From positions 1 through 7,478 of the forward strand of contig JBELHR010000050.1 of NCBI GenBank assembly GCA_042091275.1: a stretch of DNA of 7,478 nt, written 5' to 3'. The notes beneath the pieces are model-generated. The model worked only from the letters and a program-made list of their open reading frames with translations. It did not search any database and was not told the origin of the DNA. This DNA is from JBELHR01 sp042091275 (lineage in GTDB: Bacteria; Bacteroidota; Bacteroidia; Flavobacteriales; Flavobacteriaceae). The first letter of the stretch is position 1. Each line of letters starts with the position of its first letter. Position numbers and translations under genes: made by a program. Shown here one piece after another: positions 5,523-7,478 of the stretch.

Positions 5523-6530
5523 CTAGCTGTAATCTAAAATAGATTTAAGTTCTCTGATTTGACCTTCTTCCCCGAGAACGATAAGACGAGCATTTGCCTC
5601 TAAGATGATCGAGGCATCGGGATTTATAATATACTTTTGATTTTGATCGATATAGCCGATAACATTACACCCTGTCTTTTTTCGGAGTTCCAATTCACTA
5701 ATAGACTTGCCTATATACTGATCGGGAAGGTCATTAATCGAAATCTCTTTTAAATTTGCAGACTGCTCACCATCTGTAGAAATACGCGTCACAAACTCTA
5801 CCAAATCCGGAGTAACTACCAAAGAGGCCATATAATCTCCACCGATGTGTTCTGGTAAAATAACATTATCCGCTCCTGCAATTTTAAGTTTCTTTACCGA
5901 AGTATCCGCAGAGGCTCTGCTTATTATCCTTAGGTTTTTACTAATCTGTCGCGCGCTGAGAACCACAAATAAGTTATCTACATCAGAGGCCAAGGCCGCA
6001 ATAATACTTTTGGCCTGTACCAAATTGCAATTATCTAAAATAGAATCCTGGGTTGCATCCCCTATAACGGGAATGTGACCGAGATTTTCAATTTCCTCCT
6101 TCAAATTAGGATTTCGCTCTACAACAACACATGTTTGATTGTAATTATTCAACTTTTGTAGCGCCTGTCGACCATTTCTTCCAAAACCACAAATAACGAT
6201 ATGACCCTCCAATTTTGCTATTTTCTTGATAGCTTTTCGCTCTTGTAAATCTTCCATAAGTCTAGAATTAGATAAATAATCAGTTATAACAGCAATGAGG
6301 TAACCAAAAGAACCAATGCTCAATAAAATCAATACTATAGTAAAAAGCTTGCCAGTTTGTGTCAATGGTACAACTTCACCAAAACCAACAGTACTTATAG
6401 TTATCATGCTCATATAAAGAGCATCCGTTAGGTTGAGATCTTGAATACTAATATAGCCAATAGTCCCAAAGCATAGAATAAATAAGAAAAGGGCAAATGC
6501 TCTAAATAAATTTGTTTTTAGAAAAGCCAT
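5523..6530 (-). CDS. Two-TM potassium channel with RCK (TrkA-N/TrkA-C) domains
   Basis: Read from the ATG at 6530, the protein is 335 residues. It has TM1 at about 8-28, a pore loop with selectivity filter TISTVGFGE (44-52), TM2 at about 62-84, an RCK N-domain with Rossmann motif VICGFGRNGR (112-121), acidic E138 at the end of the second strand and GDAT (157-160), and a TrkA-C domain at about 256-333. This is the MthK/Kch architecture: a K+ channel gated by a cytosolic ligand such as Ca2+ or a nucleotide. The filter has GFG rather than the commoner GYG, a substitution known in K+ channels. An in-frame ATG at 6569 would add 13 residues and overlap the upstream gene. I prefer 6530 because it follows that gene's TAA after one base (TAATATG), a coupling arrangement, and gives a compact N-terminus before TM1. 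Confidence 0.93.
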   Translation of the reverse strand: MAFLKTNLFRAFALFLFILCFGTIGYISIQDLNLTDALYMSMITISTVGFGEVVPLTQTGKLFTIVLILLSIGSFGYLIAVITDYLSNSRLMEDLQERKAIKKIAKLEGHIVICGFGRNGRQALQKLNNYNQTCVVVERNPNLKEEIENLGHIPVIGDATQDSILDNCNLVQAKSIIAALASDVDNLFVVLSARQISKNLRIISRASADTSVKKLKIAGADNVILPEHIGGDYMASLVVTPDLVEFVTRISTDGEQSANLKEISINDLPDQYIGKSISELELRKKTGCNVIGYIDQNQKYIINPDASIILEANARLIVLGEEGQIRELKSILDYS

Positions 6531-6531
6531 A

Positions 6532-6753
6532 TTAAATATCAAATACAGAACTTCTCTTGGTATAAACAAGATCCTTTAGACGCAGGACAAAGGCGAGGAT
6601 TAAATAAAAAATAAAGCTAAGTCCAAGGGTGGCAAAAGAAAAATAAATAAAGAACAGGCGTACATTGGAAACATTCATCCCAAGTCTATCTGCTAGTCTA
6701 CTCGATACGTAAAATCCGTTCTCTTCAAAAAATCTTCGCGTACGATCAATCAC
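6532..6753 (-). CDS. Small PspC-like membrane protein
   Basis: The 73-residue protein has a soluble N-terminal part FFEENGFYVSSRLADRLGMN (8-27), one hydrophobic segment (about 32-56) and a basic tail RLKDLVYTKRSSVFDI. The pattern resembles short PspC-domain proteins of flavobacteria, in which a Gly-Val-x-x-x-(I/L)-A-x-x-(L/F)-G type motif precedes the membrane helix. Those are often labelled transcriptional regulators without proof. The start codon is GTG (6753-6751); no in-frame ATG precedes it near enough to be better. Its stop codon is one base from the ATG of the potassium channel, so the two are almost certainly translated from one mRNA, and a role in envelope stress or channel modulation can be imagined but not shown. 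A weak box, TATTTTGG, lies upstream at 6784-6791. Confidence 0.75.
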   Translation of the reverse strand: MIDRTRRFFEENGFYVSSRLADRLGMNVSNVRLFFIYFSFATLGLSFIFYLILAFVLRLKDLVYTKRSSVFDI

Positions 6754-6811
6754 AATTGTTTTTTATCTAAAATACAGGATATAATCCAAAATAGTCGAGA
6801 AAATAAATATT

Positions 6812-7021
6812 TTATGAATGGAATCTTCTTATGGCCTTAAAAGCCTGGGATATATTATCAAATCCCCGTAAGTTTTGGGATTTATCACTAGACGGATTAC
6901 CATTTCTATCCGATCTCACCCATATTCTTGACTTCTTTCTAAATAGCCACCAGATGGCCTTGACACGGAGCTCTGTCATAACCACATATTTTCCATTTCT
7001 CTGTGAAATATGATAATTCAT
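6812..7021 (-). CDS. Unrecognised 69-residue protein, paralog A
   Basis: I do not recognise the family. The protein is basic and soluble-looking, with no signal peptide or membrane segment. It begins MNYHISQRNGKYVVMT (a likely beta-hairpin), has a conserved core WLFRKxSRIWVRSDxNGNPS (25-44) and ends with GFDNIxxAFKxIxxF (53-67), a likely amphipathic helix. It aligns without gaps to paralog B (43 of 69 identical by hand count), with the same start and stop columns. Inside the core the two genes differ mainly at third codon positions (Leu CTA/TTG, Ser TCA/TCG, Val GTG/GTT, Pro CCG/CCT), as expected for selected coding sequence. A perfect -7 box, TAGCTTTG, lies 30 bases upstream. It is separated from the PspC-like gene by 58 bases with no convincing terminator. 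Confidence 0.75.
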   Translation of the reverse strand: MNYHISQRNGKYVVMTELRVKAIWWLFRKKSRIWVRSDRNGNPSSDKSQNLRGFDNISQAFKAIRRFHS

Positions 7022-7050
7022 ATTATTCTAACCTTTATAAGGCCTAATCA

Positions 7051-7058
7051 CAAAGCTA
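7051..7058 (-). promoter_or_regulatory. -7 box of paralog A
   Basis: TAGCTTTG on the minus strand is a perfect TAnnTTTG placed 30 bases before the ATG at 7021. A TTTA (7079-7076) lies 17 bases further up as a poor match to the -33 TTTG box. It supports the minus strand as the coding strand of paralog A and gives a leader of about 25 bases. Confidence 0.5.
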
Positions 7059-7087
7059 CATACTTATAACAATGATAAAGTTCGCAA

Positions 7088-7114
7088 CCCATAATTAACC
7101 TTGAGTTATATGGG
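7088..7114. other. Unassigned hairpin between the two paralogs
   Basis: CCCATA (7088-7093) pairs with TATGGG (7109-7114), and after a two-base bulge TAAC (7096-7099) pairs with GTTA (7105-7108), leaving a five-base loop. That is ten pairs in 27 bases. Neither strand has a T-tract after it, so it is not a standard terminator, and it lies 85 bases beyond the paralog B stop codon. It could be an RNA processing or 3' protection element of paralog B, or an operator near the paralog A promoter. Its function is unknown. Confidence 0.4.
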
Positions 7115-7198
7115 ACAGGAACTTAAAGATAAGGATAATTTAGATGCTGAGCTAATAGGGATAGCAAAAGGTAAGTTCTCTCGCAAGCGCTCCTCAGC

Positions 7199-7408
7199 CT
7201 AAGAATTGAAGCCCTCTATCACTTTAAACGCCTCATCGATATTGTCAAAACCCTTTAAAGGCTCATTGGCCTCATCAGAAGGATTACCATTTGCATCTGA
7301 TCTAACCCATATCCTCGACTCCTTTCTAAACAACCATAAATTTGCCTTTTTAACGACTTTGGTCATTATCAAATACTTCCCACTCCTATGCGAAATCTTA
7401 TAATTCAT
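7199..7408 (-). CDS. Unrecognised 69-residue protein, paralog B
   Basis: This tandem relative of paralog A has the same length and the same landmarks: MNYKISHRSGKYLIMT, WLFRKESRIWVRSDANGNPS (25-44) and GFDNIDEAFKVIEGF (53-67). Differences cluster at residues 17-24, 45-50 and 65-68, leaving the Trp/Arg-rich core and the C-terminal helix nearly intact. It is more acidic in its C-terminal half than paralog A (DEANEP, IDEAFKVIEG). Family and function are not recognised. The copies share no obvious flanking similarity, so the duplication is not recent. A TATTTTG (7434-7428), one base short of the -7 consensus, lies 19 bases before the ATG, and the window ends 70 bases upstream, so the rest of the promoter region is not visible. 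Confidence 0.75.
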   Translation of the reverse strand: MNYKISHRSGKYLIMTKVVKKANLWLFRKESRIWVRSDANGNPSDEANEPLKGFDNIDEAFKVIEGFNS

Positions 7409-7478
7409 TCTATTTTCTGTTTCTTAGCTGAATGCGCAAAATAGATTAAAAGAAGAATTTTTACGACTGTTTAAATCA

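Noticed and set aside
6531..6569. Upstream start for the potassium channel at 6569
   Set aside because: It would overlap the PspC-like gene by 38 bases and add 13 residues not needed by the fold; the ATG at 6530 directly follows the upstream stop.
6801..6814. AAAATA/TATTTT repeat after the paralog A stop codon, as a terminator
   Set aside because: It is all A/T with a two-base loop, and its arms are simply low-complexity sequence.
7146..7198. GCTGAG...CTCAGC inverted repeat downstream of paralog B
   Set aside because: Six bp with a 41-base loop is expected by chance and has no T-tract.

Overview
The window comes from a member of the Bacteroidota, most likely Flavobacteriales. The evidence is the AT-rich sequence, several promoter -7 boxes of the Bacteroidota form TAnnTTTG, the lack of Shine-Dalgarno sites at every gene except rpsU, and the order rpsU - tyrosine recombinase - HPF - tRNA-Thr, which from memory is typical of this group and normally leads into a tRNA-tuf-secE-nusG-ribosomal protein cluster. 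The genus cannot be read from the sequence. Every gene I accept lies on the minus strand, so transcription runs from high to low coordinates. No gap exceeds 300 bases.

In transcription order, 7409-6812 carries two tandem paralogous genes for 69-residue proteins I do not recognise. The 177-base gap between them holds a promoter for the second gene and an unexplained hairpin. Next is a probable two-gene operon (6753-5523): a small PspC-like membrane protein and a two-TM potassium channel with a cytoplasmic RCK/TrkA module. Then come an AGCS-family sodium:amino-acid symporter (5432-3816), a membrane-anchored helix-hairpin-helix (ComEA-like) protein (3805-2939) and an LCAD-like acyl-CoA dehydrogenase (2932-1769), spaced only 10 and 6 bases apart. 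A perfect 16-bp inverted repeat followed by a T-tract, which looks like an intrinsic terminator or attenuator, lies inside the first 20 codons of the helix-hairpin-helix gene.

The low-coordinate end is translation-related. rpsU (bS21, 1645-1448) has an 11-base Shine-Dalgarno match and a strong terminator. It is followed by one open frame of 401 codons (1356-151) that joins a complete XerC-type recombinase to a complete short HPF/RaiA hibernation factor, normally two adjacent genes. The joint lies beside a run of six A where one extra base would restore an ordinary XerC stop codon. Last are a well-formed promoter, a hairpin abutting it, and the 5' two-thirds of tRNA-Thr(TGT), cut by the window edge.

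The observations most worth following are the XerC-HPF fusion and its homopolymer joint, the terminator embedded in the helix-hairpin-helix coding region, the rpsU Shine-Dalgarno, and the unknown 69-residue paralog pair.
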